From: Martinezella lusitana
GTDB taxonomy: Bacteria; Pseudomonadota; Alphaproteobacteria; Rhizobiales; Rhizobiaceae
Length of the DNA stretch: 64,000 nt
Direction of reading: 5' to 3'
Assembly (NCBI RefSeq): GCF_016901135.1
Contig: NZ_JAFEVL010000061.1
Location: forward strand, 62,001-126,000
The notes under the pieces were generated by a model, which searched no databases, was not told the DNA's origin, and saw only the letters and a list, made by a program, of their open reading frames with translations. Position numbers and translations under genes: made by a program. Shown here one piece after another: positions 35,317 to 42,870 of the stretch (position 1 is the first letter of the stretch; every line of letters starts with the position of its first letter).

Positions 35317-36189
35317 ATGAATGCGATTGCACAGTTGAAGAACGACATCACGCCGCAGGGTCAGGACTACGAGACCGTTCGGCGGGTCATCGAGCTCATC
35401 ACCGAGGAATATCGCGACCAGCCATCGCTTGAAATGCTTGCCGATCGGCTCAGCCAGTCGCCGACCCAGTTGCAGAAGACGTTCACCCGCTGGGCCGGGC
35501 TGTCGCCTAAGGCCTTTCTGCAGGCAGTCACCCTCGACCATGCCAAGCGCCTGCTGCGCCGGGAAGATCTGCCGCTTCTCGAGACCTCGTTCGAAGTCGG
35601 TCTTTCCGGCCCGAGCCGGCTGCACGATCTCTTCGTCACGCATGAGGCGATGTCGCCGGGCGAATGGAAGGCCAGGGGCAGCGGTTTGGTGATGCGCTAT
35701 AGTTTCCACATCTCGCCCTTCGGTCTTGCCCTGATCATGGTCACGGATCGCGGTCTTGCCGGTCTTGCCTTCAGCGATTCCGGGAATGAGCGAGCTTGCC
35801 TGGAGGACATGACCTGCCGTTGGCCGAATGCGCAATTCATCGAGGATCCGCAGGCGACGGCACCTTACGCGGCGCGTATTTTCGAGCGGTCGAACTGGTC
35901 GAGCGACCAGCCGCTGCGGGTGGTGCTGATCGGCTCGGATTTCCAGCTGCGCGTCTGGGAAAGCCTGCTGAAGATCCCGATGGGCCGGGCGGTGACCTAT
36001 TCCGACATCGCCAGTGATATCGGCCAGCCGACGGCGATGCGGGCGGTGGGGGCAGCCGTCGGCCGCAACCCGATCTCCTTCGTCGTGCCGTGCCATCGGG
36101 CGCTCGGCAAGAACGGCCAGCTCACCGGCTACCATTGGGGGCTGACGCGCAAGCGCGCGATGCTGGGATGGGAAGCGGGTGACGCTTGA
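35317..36189 (+). CDS. Ada-like AraC/O6-methylguanine-DNA methyltransferase
   Basis: A 290-residue fusion. An AraC-type helix-turn-helix (LEMLADRLSQSPTQLQKTFTRWAGLSPK) occupies about residues 30-110. The C-terminal half is a DNA methyltransferase with the acceptor cysteine in FVVPCHRALGKNGQLTGYHWG and the DNA-binding GRAVTYSDIASDIGQPTAMRAVGAAVGRNP. The protein lacks Ada's N-terminal zinc-cysteine domain that senses methylphosphotriesters. It should therefore repair O6-alkylguanine, but the classical self-activation route is missing. AAGGAGA precedes the ATG. Confidence 0.92.
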   Translation: MNAIAQLKNDITPQGQDYETVRRVIELITEEYRDQPSLEMLADRLSQSPTQLQKTFTRWAGLSPKAFLQAVTLDHAKRLLRREDLPLLETSFEVGLSGPSRLHDLFVTHEAMSPGEWKARGSGLVMRYSFHISPFGLALIMVTDRGLAGLAFSDSGNERACLEDMTCRWPNAQFIEDPQATAPYAARIFERSNWSSDQPLRVVLIGSDFQLRVWESLLKIPMGRAVTYSDIASDIGQPTAMRAVGAAVGRNPISFVVPCHRALGKNGQLTGYHWGLTRKRAMLGWEAGDA

Positions 36190-36228
36190 GGGGTGTGCAT
36201 TCTTGAAGGTTTTGAGTTTGCCGAGCCT

Positions 36229-36426
36229 GCGTAACCCCCCTCTGTCACTGTCGTGACATCTCCCCCACAAGGGGGGGAGATTGGTAACCCGCAGTGATCT
36301 CTCGCTTCAAGCGAACATAGAATCTGCTGAAACCGCAATTTAGTGTTTCGGAGAGGACGGGCGGCAAGCTCCCAATGATCTCCCCCCATGTGGGGGAGAT
36401 GTCGCGAAGCGACAGAGGGGGGGTTG
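36229..36426. repeat. RIME-like repeat pair in inverted orientation
   Basis: The left copy contains ACCCCCCTCTGTCACTGTCG and CTCCCCCACAAGGGGGGGAG. The right copy (about 36372-36426) carries CTCCCCCCATGTGGGGGAG and CGCGAAGCGACAGAGGGGGG in the opposite orientation. Together they form a long inverted pair with internal hairpins. The same arrangement recurs at 39021-39229 and 53508-53702. This resembles the RIME family of rhizobial intergenic mosaic elements. It fills most of the gap between the Ada-like gene and the SorC regulator. Confidence 0.8.
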
Positions 36427-36454
36427 CACCCTCCGTGAATTCGGAATCAATTGA

Positions 36455-37444
36455 TCAAGCCGCCTTCGCCATAGCCATTTGCAGCAGTGCCTTGGCAGCA
36501 CTTTCATCGGTGATCAAAGTATTGCAGCCGATGCGCTTGATGGTGGCGCTGATCGCCTGGGCGCGATGCGCGCCGCCGGAGGAAATGACGATATGCTTGG
36601 CTTTCTTCAGCGTGTCGAGATCGACGGACATGACGCGCTTGTTGATGGGGTGATCGACGGAGTTACCCTCGGCGTCGAGAAAGTTGAACATGGTGTCGCA
36701 GACGCAGCCGGCCTCGATCAGCTGCTGCAGCTCGCCCTTTGAAATGAAACCCTCCGACAGTGACGTTGATTGCGGGCCGATATCGCCGCAGCTGACGATG
36801 GCGAGGTCGAGGTTCTCCGCCAGCCGGTAGATGGCTTCCAGGCCACATTTTTCGATGAGATTGCGCTTGGTCTCGATGGAATCGACCAATAGCGGCGCCA
36901 GGAACATGTAGCATTCCGCGCCGAGCTGGCTTGCGAGGCGCCACGTATAGTCGATCGGGTTGGTCTGATGGACGGCGACGATGCCGCCGAGCAGGGAGAC
37001 CACCTTGCAATTGTTACGACGGGGAGGGCGGAAGCTCGCCAGCGAGGCCGTCATCGTCCGGCCCCAGCCGACGCCGATCGTGTAATTGTCGGGAATAGCT
37101 TCCGTCAGGAACTGGCCGAGCGCGAGGCCGACGCTTTTTGCCTGGGCGTTGACGTCACCACCGGCTGGCTCGGGAACCACGATCGCCTCATCCAGCCCAT
37201 AGATGCGCTCCAGCTTGATCGCCAGCTCGACGCAATCGTCGATGCCTTCCGTGATCCAGATCTGCACTTCTGCGCGGCGCATCGCCTCATCCAGCAGGCG
37301 GATGACCGTGGTGCGGCTGATGCCCAGTTGCTCGGCGACATCTTTCTGCGTCAGGCTCTGATTATAATAGAGCCATGCGGCGCGAAGCCTCAGGGATGAG
37401 GTCTCCGAATAGGCGGTATGCGTCCCGCGTCTCAGTTTGGCCAC
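36455..37444 (-). CDS. SorC-family sugar-binding transcriptional regulator
   Basis: A 329-residue regulator of the DeoR/SorC type. The helix-turn-helix is QSLTQKDVAEQLGISRTTVIRLLDEA near residues 30-53. The sugar-binding domain follows with TIGVGWGRTMTASLASFRP, VSLLGGIVAVHQTNP, and SSGGAHRAQAISATIKR near the end. The GTG at 37444 is favoured by GGAGG just upstream; an ATG at 37486 would add fourteen residues. Divergent from transaldolase, which makes control of that gene and of its own plausible. Confidence 0.85.
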   Translation of the reverse strand: MAKLRRGTHTAYSETSSLRLRAAWLYYNQSLTQKDVAEQLGISRTTVIRLLDEAMRRAEVQIWITEGIDDCVELAIKLERIYGLDEAIVVPEPAGGDVNAQAKSVGLALGQFLTEAIPDNYTIGVGWGRTMTASLASFRPPRRNNCKVVSLLGGIVAVHQTNPIDYTWRLASQLGAECYMFLAPLLVDSIETKRNLIEKCGLEAIYRLAENLDLAIVSCGDIGPQSTSLSEGFISKGELQQLIEAGCVCDTMFNFLDAEGNSVDHPINKRVMSVDLDTLKKAKHIVISSGGAHRAQAISATIKRIGCNTLITDESAAKALLQMAMAKAA

Positions 37445-37947
37445 AGGTCCTCCGGCATGATTGTCGCATGTGCCTTTTAGCGTCATGATCGCCCAGAACA
37501 GGAATTGTGGCGATGGCGGATGACAGGAGCAGGCGAGATCGGCTCTTCTGCTGCCGATATTCTATGACATGAAACTTATGTCAATTGAATTGCACAAATG
37601 TCCTTGACTTTTCATTGCCAGATTGCTGATAGTCGGTGGTGAGGAATTCGGTCTTGTCCAATCGAGGAGGACAATGTGCGAGTGTTGCTCCGAGCAAGTG
37701 TCAGACCGGACAGGCAACCACATAGGGCGCCCGGTGCCGGTGAAAAGCTTGTCGTCGGAAGGTTGTTTCTTCACCGCTCGGCCGTTCACCGGAAATGGAA
37801 CTTTCGCGCTTTTTATCCCGTTATCGACACATAGGAGAAGGAAGGGCGCGCTCCGCCTGACGCCTTCAAGCCGTCCATCGACCGGACGGAACTTGCAACC
37901 CGGCATCTCCCCATTCAAATGGGCCTCATTCAACAAGGATACCTGTT
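37445..37947 (+). promoter_or_regulatory. Divergent control region of the SorC regulator and tal
   Basis: A 503-base gap without a convincing gene. TGACAT-N7-ATGTCA at 37565-37583 is an inverted repeat of operator size. It lies 20 bases upstream of a possible tal promoter: TTGACT at 37604-37609, an 18-base spacer, then GATAGT at 37628-37633. The remaining 300-base leader before tal contains small frames I do not believe are coding. SorC control is inference from position. Confidence 0.4.
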
Positions 37948-38913
37948 ATGACTTCCAAGCTTGACCAACTCCGCGCCATGACCACGGTCGTGGCCGATAC
38001 CGGCGATATCGAGGCCGTCGCACGCCTGAAGCCGGTGGATTGCACCACCAATCCGACCATCGTGCTCAAGGCGCTCGGCACGCCGATGTTCGCCGATGCG
38101 ATCAAGGAAGCCGTTGCCTGGGGCAAGAAGCAGGGCGGTGCCTCGGAAGCCGTCGTCCATGCCGTTGCCGACCGTCTAGCTATCTCGGTCGGCGCTGCTC
38201 TCTCCGGCCTTGTCCCGGGCCGTGTTTCGACCGAAGTCGACGCCGACCTGTCCTTCGATACCGAAGCGTCGATCGCGAAGGCTCATGCCATCATCGCAGC
38301 CTACAAAGAACGCGGCATCGGCCACGACCGCATCCTGATCAAACTTGCTTCCACCTGGGAAGGCATCCGCGCCGCCGAAGTGCTGCAGAAGGAAGGCATC
38401 GACTGCAATCTGACGCTGCTCTTCAGCAAGGCCCAGGCCATTGCCTGCGCCGACGCCAAGGCATTCCTGATCTCGCCCTTCGTCGGCCGTATCCTCGACT
38501 GGTACAAGAAGTCGACCGGCAAGGACTATACCCCGGAAGAAGATCCGGGCGTCATCTCCGTTCGCGAGATCTACAATTACTACAAGGCCAACGACATCAA
38601 GACGATCGTCATGGGGGCCTCTTTCCGCAGCGCCGCTGAAGTCGAAGCTCTGGCCGGCTGCGATCGCCTGACGATCAGCCCGAACCTGCTCGACGAACTC
38701 GCCAAGGACGAAGGCAAGCTGGAGCGCAAGCTCTCGCCGGAAAACAAGACTTCCGTCGCCAAGATCGCCGTCGACGAGAAGACGTTCCGCTGGATGATGA
38801 ATGAAGATGCGATGGCCACCGAGAAGCTTTCCGAAGGCATCCGCGCCTTCGCCAAGGATCTCGGCACGCTGCGCGCCATGGTCAGCAAGGAACTGCAGCT
38901 CGCTGCTGCCTGA
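37948..38913 (+). CDS. tal: Transaldolase
   Basis: A 321-residue TalB-type enzyme of the non-oxidative pentose phosphate pathway that moves a dihydroxyacetone unit between sugar phosphates. The Schiff-base Lys is in RILIKLASTWEGI near residue 132. VDCTTNPTIVLKA near the N-terminus, CNLTLLFSKAQAIACADA and GASFRSAAEVEALAGCDRLTISP are all characteristic. A clear promoter region lies upstream and an intrinsic terminator downstream, so the gene is probably monocistronic. Confidence 0.97.
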   Translation: MTSKLDQLRAMTTVVADTGDIEAVARLKPVDCTTNPTIVLKALGTPMFADAIKEAVAWGKKQGGASEAVVHAVADRLAISVGAALSGLVPGRVSTEVDADLSFDTEASIAKAHAIIAAYKERGIGHDRILIKLASTWEGIRAAEVLQKEGIDCNLTLLFSKAQAIACADAKAFLISPFVGRILDWYKKSTGKDYTPEEDPGVISVREIYNYYKANDIKTIVMGASFRSAAEVEALAGCDRLTISPNLLDELAKDEGKLERKLSPENKTSVAKIAVDEKTFRWMMNEDAMATEKLSEGIRAFAKDLGTLRAMVSKELQLAAA

Positions 38914-38954
38914 GGCGGTTTCGCTTCTCTCCTGGGAGAGGAGCATTCCAGTTG

Positions 38955-38988
38955 AAAAGGGGTGCCGCAGCGATGCGGTGCCCCTTTT
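38955..38988 (+). terminator. Intrinsic terminator after tal
   Basis: AAAAGGGGTGCCGC pairs with GCGGTGCCCCTTTT (two G-T wobbles) around a six-base loop. The A-run before and T-run after mean it can work on both strands. It lies 42 bases past the tal stop. Confidence 0.8.
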
Positions 38989-39020
38989 GCGTTTCACAGG
39001 GCAAGCCGAAATTTCGAGTC

Positions 39021-39229
39021 TGCCGAGCCTCTGATAACCCCCCTCTGTCACTTCGTGACATCTCCCCCACAAGGGGGGAGATCGTTGGGGCATGTTATGC
39101 TGCTCCAAAAAGACCGATGGCTCAGCAGATACAGTTTTGAGTGTTTGGCGCTGGCAGCGCCGCAAGTTACCAATCTCCCCCTTGTGGGGGAGATGTCACG
39201 AAGTGACAGGGGTCCCACAGGCTCGGCGA
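39021..39229. repeat. RIME-like repeat pair
   Basis: The left arm has CTGCCGAGCCTC, then ACCCCCCTCTGTCACTTCG and CTCCCCCACAAGGGGGGAG. The right arm has CTCCCCCTTGTGGGGGAG, TCACGAAGTGACAGGGG and AGGCTCGGC in inverse order. The outermost CCGAGCCT/AGGCTCGG blocks show that the whole 209 bases form an inverted unit. It occupies the gap between tal and the CoA-transferase gene, both of which end here. Confidence 0.82.
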
Positions 39230-39256
39230 ATGAGAAGTATGAGGAGATCTACTGAT

Positions 39257-40414
39257 CTACCCAATAAACTCCGTCCGGATTCTGTCCGATTGGCTACCGA
39301 TCGTCGGCGCGGCCAATCCGCTCTTGTGACGTGCGCCATTCACCCGGATCGGGCTTGCCGTCGTTTGCACCGAAACGCCGTCGCCGCGTGTCACTGTCTG
39401 CAGCATGTCGAGCTGGCGGAAGGCTGATGTCTGCAGCAGTTTCGGCCAGTCGAGTACTTCCGCCGCCCAGATATCGGCCGGCTCCAATATATCAAGCCAT
39501 TCCTGAACCGTCTTCTGCTGCAGGCGGCTGGCGATCAGGCTCTTGATCTCGTCGCGGCGCAGGAAGGCCTCATCCGGCGTGTAATCGGCGAGGGCGGGCA
39601 GGTCGAGCAGCGGCGCCAGCTTCGATAGCGGCATCATCGCCAGCGCCAGCCAGCCATCGGCGCAGCGATAGACGCCGTAGGGGGCAGCGAGATAGGCGTG
39701 GGCATTGCGCACGGCGGATTTCTGCGGCAGGCGGCCGCCATCGTTCAGATGCGTGGTCAGCACTTCGAACTGGAAATCGACCATTGCTTCCAGCAGGCTC
39801 GTTTCGACATGGACGCCGCGGCCGGTCACGCCGCGCCGCACCAGTCCAGCGAGGATCGCCTGGACGAGGAGATTGCCGGCCAGCATATCGGCGACGGCAA
39901 GCCCGAACGGCACCGGGCCGTCATCGGCTTCGCCATTCAGCCACATGACGCCGGAGCGCGCCTGGGCAAGCAGATCCTGCCCGGGAAAATGTCGCCACTC
40001 GTTGTCGGGGCCGTAGCCGGTAATGCTGCCATAAACGATGCGCGGATTGATGGCGGCGACGGAGGCGTAGTCAAGGCCGAGCCTTTCAATGACGCCGGGA
40101 CGGAAGTTCTGGATGATAACATCGGCCTTGGCGATCAGCGTCCGCAATTCCTGCAGATCGGCCTCATCCTTCATGTTAACGGCAAAGCTTTCCTTGCCGC
40201 GATTGATGGCGTGAAAGAGCGTGGAATCGCCGCCAATCTCGGTGTCGCTGAGATAGAGCCGGCGGCAGAGGTCGCCGCCATCGGGCCGTTCGACCTTGAT
40301 GACGCGCGCGCCGAGATCACCCAGCCGCAGGGCTGCCATCGGCCCGGCGAGAAATTGGCTCATATCCAGCACGATGATGCCGGCTAGCAGGCCTTCTTCG
40401 TTTTCGTCGCTCAT
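39257..40414 (-). CDS. CaiB/BaiF family CoA-transferase
   Basis: A 385-residue class III CoA-transferase. GIIVLDMSQFLAGPMAALRLGDLGARVIKVE is the N-terminal Rossmann-like signature, RPGVIERLGLDYASVAAINPRIVYGSITGYG follows, and FGLAVADMLAG carries the acyl-accepting Asp. The C-terminal half (LASRLQQKTVQEWLDILEPADIWAAEVLDWPKLL) is normal. It would transfer CoA between organic acids; donor and acceptor are unknown. It is the last gene of the iclR-lactonase-maoC-caiB operon, one base after maoC. Its presence in a sugar-acid cluster suggests a CoA-ester step. Confidence 0.9.
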   Translation of the reverse strand: MSDENEEGLLAGIIVLDMSQFLAGPMAALRLGDLGARVIKVERPDGGDLCRRLYLSDTEIGGDSTLFHAINRGKESFAVNMKDEADLQELRTLIAKADVIIQNFRPGVIERLGLDYASVAAINPRIVYGSITGYGPDNEWRHFPGQDLLAQARSGVMWLNGEADDGPVPFGLAVADMLAGNLLVQAILAGLVRRGVTGRGVHVETSLLEAMVDFQFEVLTTHLNDGGRLPQKSAVRNAHAYLAAPYGVYRCADGWLALAMMPLSKLAPLLDLPALADYTPDEAFLRRDEIKSLIASRLQQKTVQEWLDILEPADIWAAEVLDWPKLLQTSAFRQLDMLQTVTRGDGVSVQTTASPIRVNGARHKSGLAAPTIGSQSDRIRTEFIG

Positions 40415-40415
40415 G

Positions 40416-40961
40416 TCAGGCTTTCAACGGCGGCGCGTCTGCCGGCCGGCCGTTCTTGTAGCGCACGGTCTGGATATGCTCGCAATAGAGCACCAATTCG
40501 CCTTCGCCCTTGAAGACTTCGTAAGAAGAGCGGATCAGGCCGAGTTCGGCATATTTCGGCTGCTTATCCAGATTGGTGCGAATGGTATAGATCGTATCGT
40601 CGATGAAGGTGGGCTTGATGAAGCGGAGCTTGTCATAGCCATAGGAAAAGGCGTTGACGCAGTTCGTGGCCACAAGCCCGAGGCCGGCGGAAAAGACGAA
40701 GGCGCCGGCGACGAGCCGCTTGCCGAACAAGCCTTCGGTTTCGGCAAAGATCTGGTCGCTGACATAGGGGTGCATATCGAGCACCAGCGCGTTGAACTGC
40801 TGGGATTCCCCTTCAGAGATCGTCCGGCGTAGCGAGCGGATCTTGTGACCGATCTCGAAATCCTCATAGAACCAGTTTTCCGCATTCCAGACGGGGATTT
40901 CGGCATGATCGGCCGGCATGGTCTTGGGGTATGTGCTGGATACGCCGACAGTGGCGGTCAT
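40416..40961 (-). CDS. MaoC-like dehydratase domain protein
   Basis: A 181-residue hot-dog-fold protein. FYEDFEIGHKIRSLRRTISEGESQQFNALVLD leads to the HPYVSDQIFAE region, the hydratase-2 site with Asp and His; FGKRLVAGAFVFSAGLGL follows. Such proteins hydrate or dehydrate acyl-CoA or related acids. The ATG at 40961 is used rather than a TTG five codons upstream. It lies one base before the CoA-transferase gene, supporting a shared CoA-ester substrate. A second MaoC protein is encoded at 49957-50418. Confidence 0.85.
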   Translation of the reverse strand: MTATVGVSSTYPKTMPADHAEIPVWNAENWFYEDFEIGHKIRSLRRTISEGESQQFNALVLDMHPYVSDQIFAETEGLFGKRLVAGAFVFSAGLGLVATNCVNAFSYGYDKLRFIKPTFIDDTIYTIRTNLDKQPKYAELGLIRSSYEVFKGEGELVLYCEHIQTVRYKNGRPADAPPLKA

Positions 40962-40993
40962 GGCATTCACTTTCAATAGAAATCCGTCCGGCC

Positions 40994-41830
40994 TCAGAGA
41001 GACCAGAGACGTTTGGCGTTGAGATGATAAAGACTGTTACGTTCGTCAGCGCTTACGCCTTGCATCAGCGCATGGGTGGCGGCGACCCAGGTGGAGAGAT
41101 TGCCGCCCAGGGTGCAGACCGGCCAGTCGCTGCCCCAGATGACGCGATCCCAGCCGAAACTTGCGATGCAATGTTCGACGAAGGGACGCAGCGTTTCGGG
41201 CGTCCAATTGTTGGGATCGGCATAGGCGACGACGCCGGAAATCTTGACGACGACGTTCGGCCGTCTCGCAATTTCTTTGATCCCTGACGACCAGCTCTCA
41301 CTGAGCCCATCCTTGACCGCCGGCACGCCGCAGTGATCGAGGATGAAGCTGATATCGGGGTTAAGGTCGACGAGCGCGATCGCCTTGGAAATCTGGTGCG
41401 GCAGAACGCAGAGGTCGAAGGTGAGGCGAGTGCCGGCGAGCCTCTTCAGGTTCTCGCGAAACAATGTGCCTTCGGAAACGTCGTCGGGCACGACATGCAG
41501 CACGCGGCGGAAGCCTTTGACGAAGGGATCGGCGAGCACGCGTTCGAGATAGACGGGAAAGCCCGCGCTCTCGGGGCGGCAGGCGGCGATGGCGCCGCGC
41601 AGCAGGCTGCCCGGTTCGCGGCTCAGGCCTTTGACATAGTCGGTTTCCCGCTCGATGTCGGTCTCAGCGACATCGACCTCCATGTGAAGCGTATCGGTTA
41701 TACCGAGGCGCTTGGCCTCCCGGGCATAGTCCTCGTAGAGGCTGTCGCGATTGAGCGCGCCGGCATCAGCCAGCCAAGGATAGGCGAGCCGTTTCCGGTC
41801 GACGATGTGCAAGTGGCTGTCGAAAAGCAT
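40994..41830 (-). CDS. Amidohydrolase-2 family lactonase (L-fucono-1,5-lactonase-like)
   Basis: A 278-residue metal-dependent TIM barrel. LFDSHLHIVDRKRLAYPWL provides the H-x-H pair and the PWL typical of sugar lactonases. HCGVPAV and WGSDWPVC supply the later His and the catalytic Asp. The family includes L-fucono-1,5-lactonase and 2-pyrone-4,6-dicarboxylate lactonase. In this setting, opening of a sugar-acid lactone is the best reading. GGGAGGAAC precedes the ATG. It is second in the minus-strand operon, 65 bases after iclR. Confidence 0.85.
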   Translation of the reverse strand: MLFDSHLHIVDRKRLAYPWLADAGALNRDSLYEDYAREAKRLGITDTLHMEVDVAETDIERETDYVKGLSREPGSLLRGAIAACRPESAGFPVYLERVLADPFVKGFRRVLHVVPDDVSEGTLFRENLKRLAGTRLTFDLCVLPHQISKAIALVDLNPDISFILDHCGVPAVKDGLSESWSSGIKEIARRPNVVVKISGVVAYADPNNWTPETLRPFVEHCIASFGWDRVIWGSDWPVCTLGGNLSTWVAATHALMQGVSADERNSLYHLNAKRLWSL

Positions 41831-41895
41831 GGCGTTCCTCCCATACCTGCTTGTCCAACATATACTCACAGAAGAATAGTTTATTCAAATAAAAA

Positions 41896-42690
41896 TTATA
41901 GCTCGGCCTTATCAACCGTGCCGGCCACGGTTTCGGAGATCTGTTTTGCGGCATCCCGCACGTACTGGATGACTTGATCGTAAGTGGGCGCCTTGGGATT
42001 GACGGGCTCGATATAAGGGCAAGTGAGAGCGGCAAGCCCATTGCCGTCCATGGCCAGAACCGGCGCGGATATGTTGCGCACGCCGCTGGTCTGCAGGCTG
42101 TCCATGGTTTCGAAGCCCTTCTCGCGGATCGCCCGCAATTTCTCGCCGAGATCCGCAGGCGGCTCTTCGCCTTCCTGGTCCTGCTGGCGCCGCTGCTCGT
42201 TGATCATCATCTGGCGCTGCTTGTCATCCCGGAACGCCAGGAGGATGTGACCCGATCCAGTGTTGTAGAGATTGATCTGGGCACCGACGCGGATCGAGAT
42301 GCCCCAATAGGTCGGCGAATCCTGCTGGGCGATGACGGCGACCGAGCCGCGGTCGTAGATCGCCAGATGGCAGGCCTGCTCGGCCCTGTTGGAGAATTCG
42401 CGCATCAGCGGCGTAGCGAAGGACACGAGCCGGCGCACCGGCGCATGATAATGCGCCAGGCCGAAGAGCTTGAGCGTCAGATAGAAGCGGTCGCCATCCT
42501 GCCTCTGCACGTAGCCGCGCCGAACGAGGCGATCGAGCATTCGATAGAATTCGTTAGGGCTCTTATTGAGCGCCTTGGCGATTTCCGCCTGCGTCAGGCC
42601 GCCATCAATCGTTGCGAGCAGCTCCAATATGTCGAGCCCCTTGTCCAGTGCCGGCGCGCGATAGCGATCACTGTCGTCTTCTACATTCAT
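41896..42690 (-). CDS. IclR family transcriptional regulator
   Basis: A 264-residue regulator. The winged helix (ALDKGLDILELLATIDGGLTQAEIAKALNKSPNEFYRMLDRLVRRGYV) lies at residues 14-62, followed by the IclR effector domain (ACHLAIYDRGSVAVIAQ, GSGHILLAF, then GFETMDSLQTSGVRNISAPVLAMDGNGLAALTCP). A Gln/Arg-rich insert (MMINEQRRQQDQEGEEPP) interrupts the effector domain. The start MNVEDDS at 42690 is preferred; ATG 42717 is possible. It is divergent from the importer operon and likely controls both arms through the palindrome at 42725-42740. Confidence 0.88.
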   Translation of the reverse strand: MNVEDDSDRYRAPALDKGLDILELLATIDGGLTQAEIAKALNKSPNEFYRMLDRLVRRGYVQRQDGDRFYLTLKLFGLAHYHAPVRRLVSFATPLMREFSNRAEQACHLAIYDRGSVAVIAQQDSPTYWGISIRVGAQINLYNTGSGHILLAFRDDKQRQMMINEQRRQQDQEGEEPPADLGEKLRAIREKGFETMDSLQTSGVRNISAPVLAMDGNGLAALTCPYIEPVNPKAPTYDQVIQYVRDAAKQISETVAGTVDKAEL

Positions 42691-42724
42691 CAACAGATCC
42701 CCTGAACGAAGAAACATAAATCAT

Positions 42725-42740
42725 CATTCATATATGAATG
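42725..42740. promoter_or_regulatory. Perfect palindrome in the iclR/importer divergent region
   Basis: CATTCATATATGAATG is a perfect 16-base inverted repeat located 35 bases upstream of the iclR start and 131 bases before the binding-protein start. Position and symmetry fit an IclR operator affecting both directions. A TTGACA lies at 42748-42753 and a second TTGACG at 42770-42775 toward the importer, with AT-rich DNA near 42790-42810. Confidence 0.6.
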
Positions 42741-42870
42741 AATGCATTTGACAAGCGTGCGATCTCGGCTTGACGGCCAATGAATAAGATGTTTACTTAT
42801 AAATTATTGATCCATATTTGGGTCGAGAGGGCAATCGGACAAGGTGTCCGGTTTTTTGGGAGGAATTTCG

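Noticed and set aside
37562..37964. Two small frames on opposite strands before tal
   Set aside because: Neither has protein-like composition, a ribosome site or a family; the region holds promoter elements.
36229..39229. Repeats considered as a CRISPR array
   Set aside because: The units are few, inverted rather than direct, and lack regular spacers; no cas genes are present.
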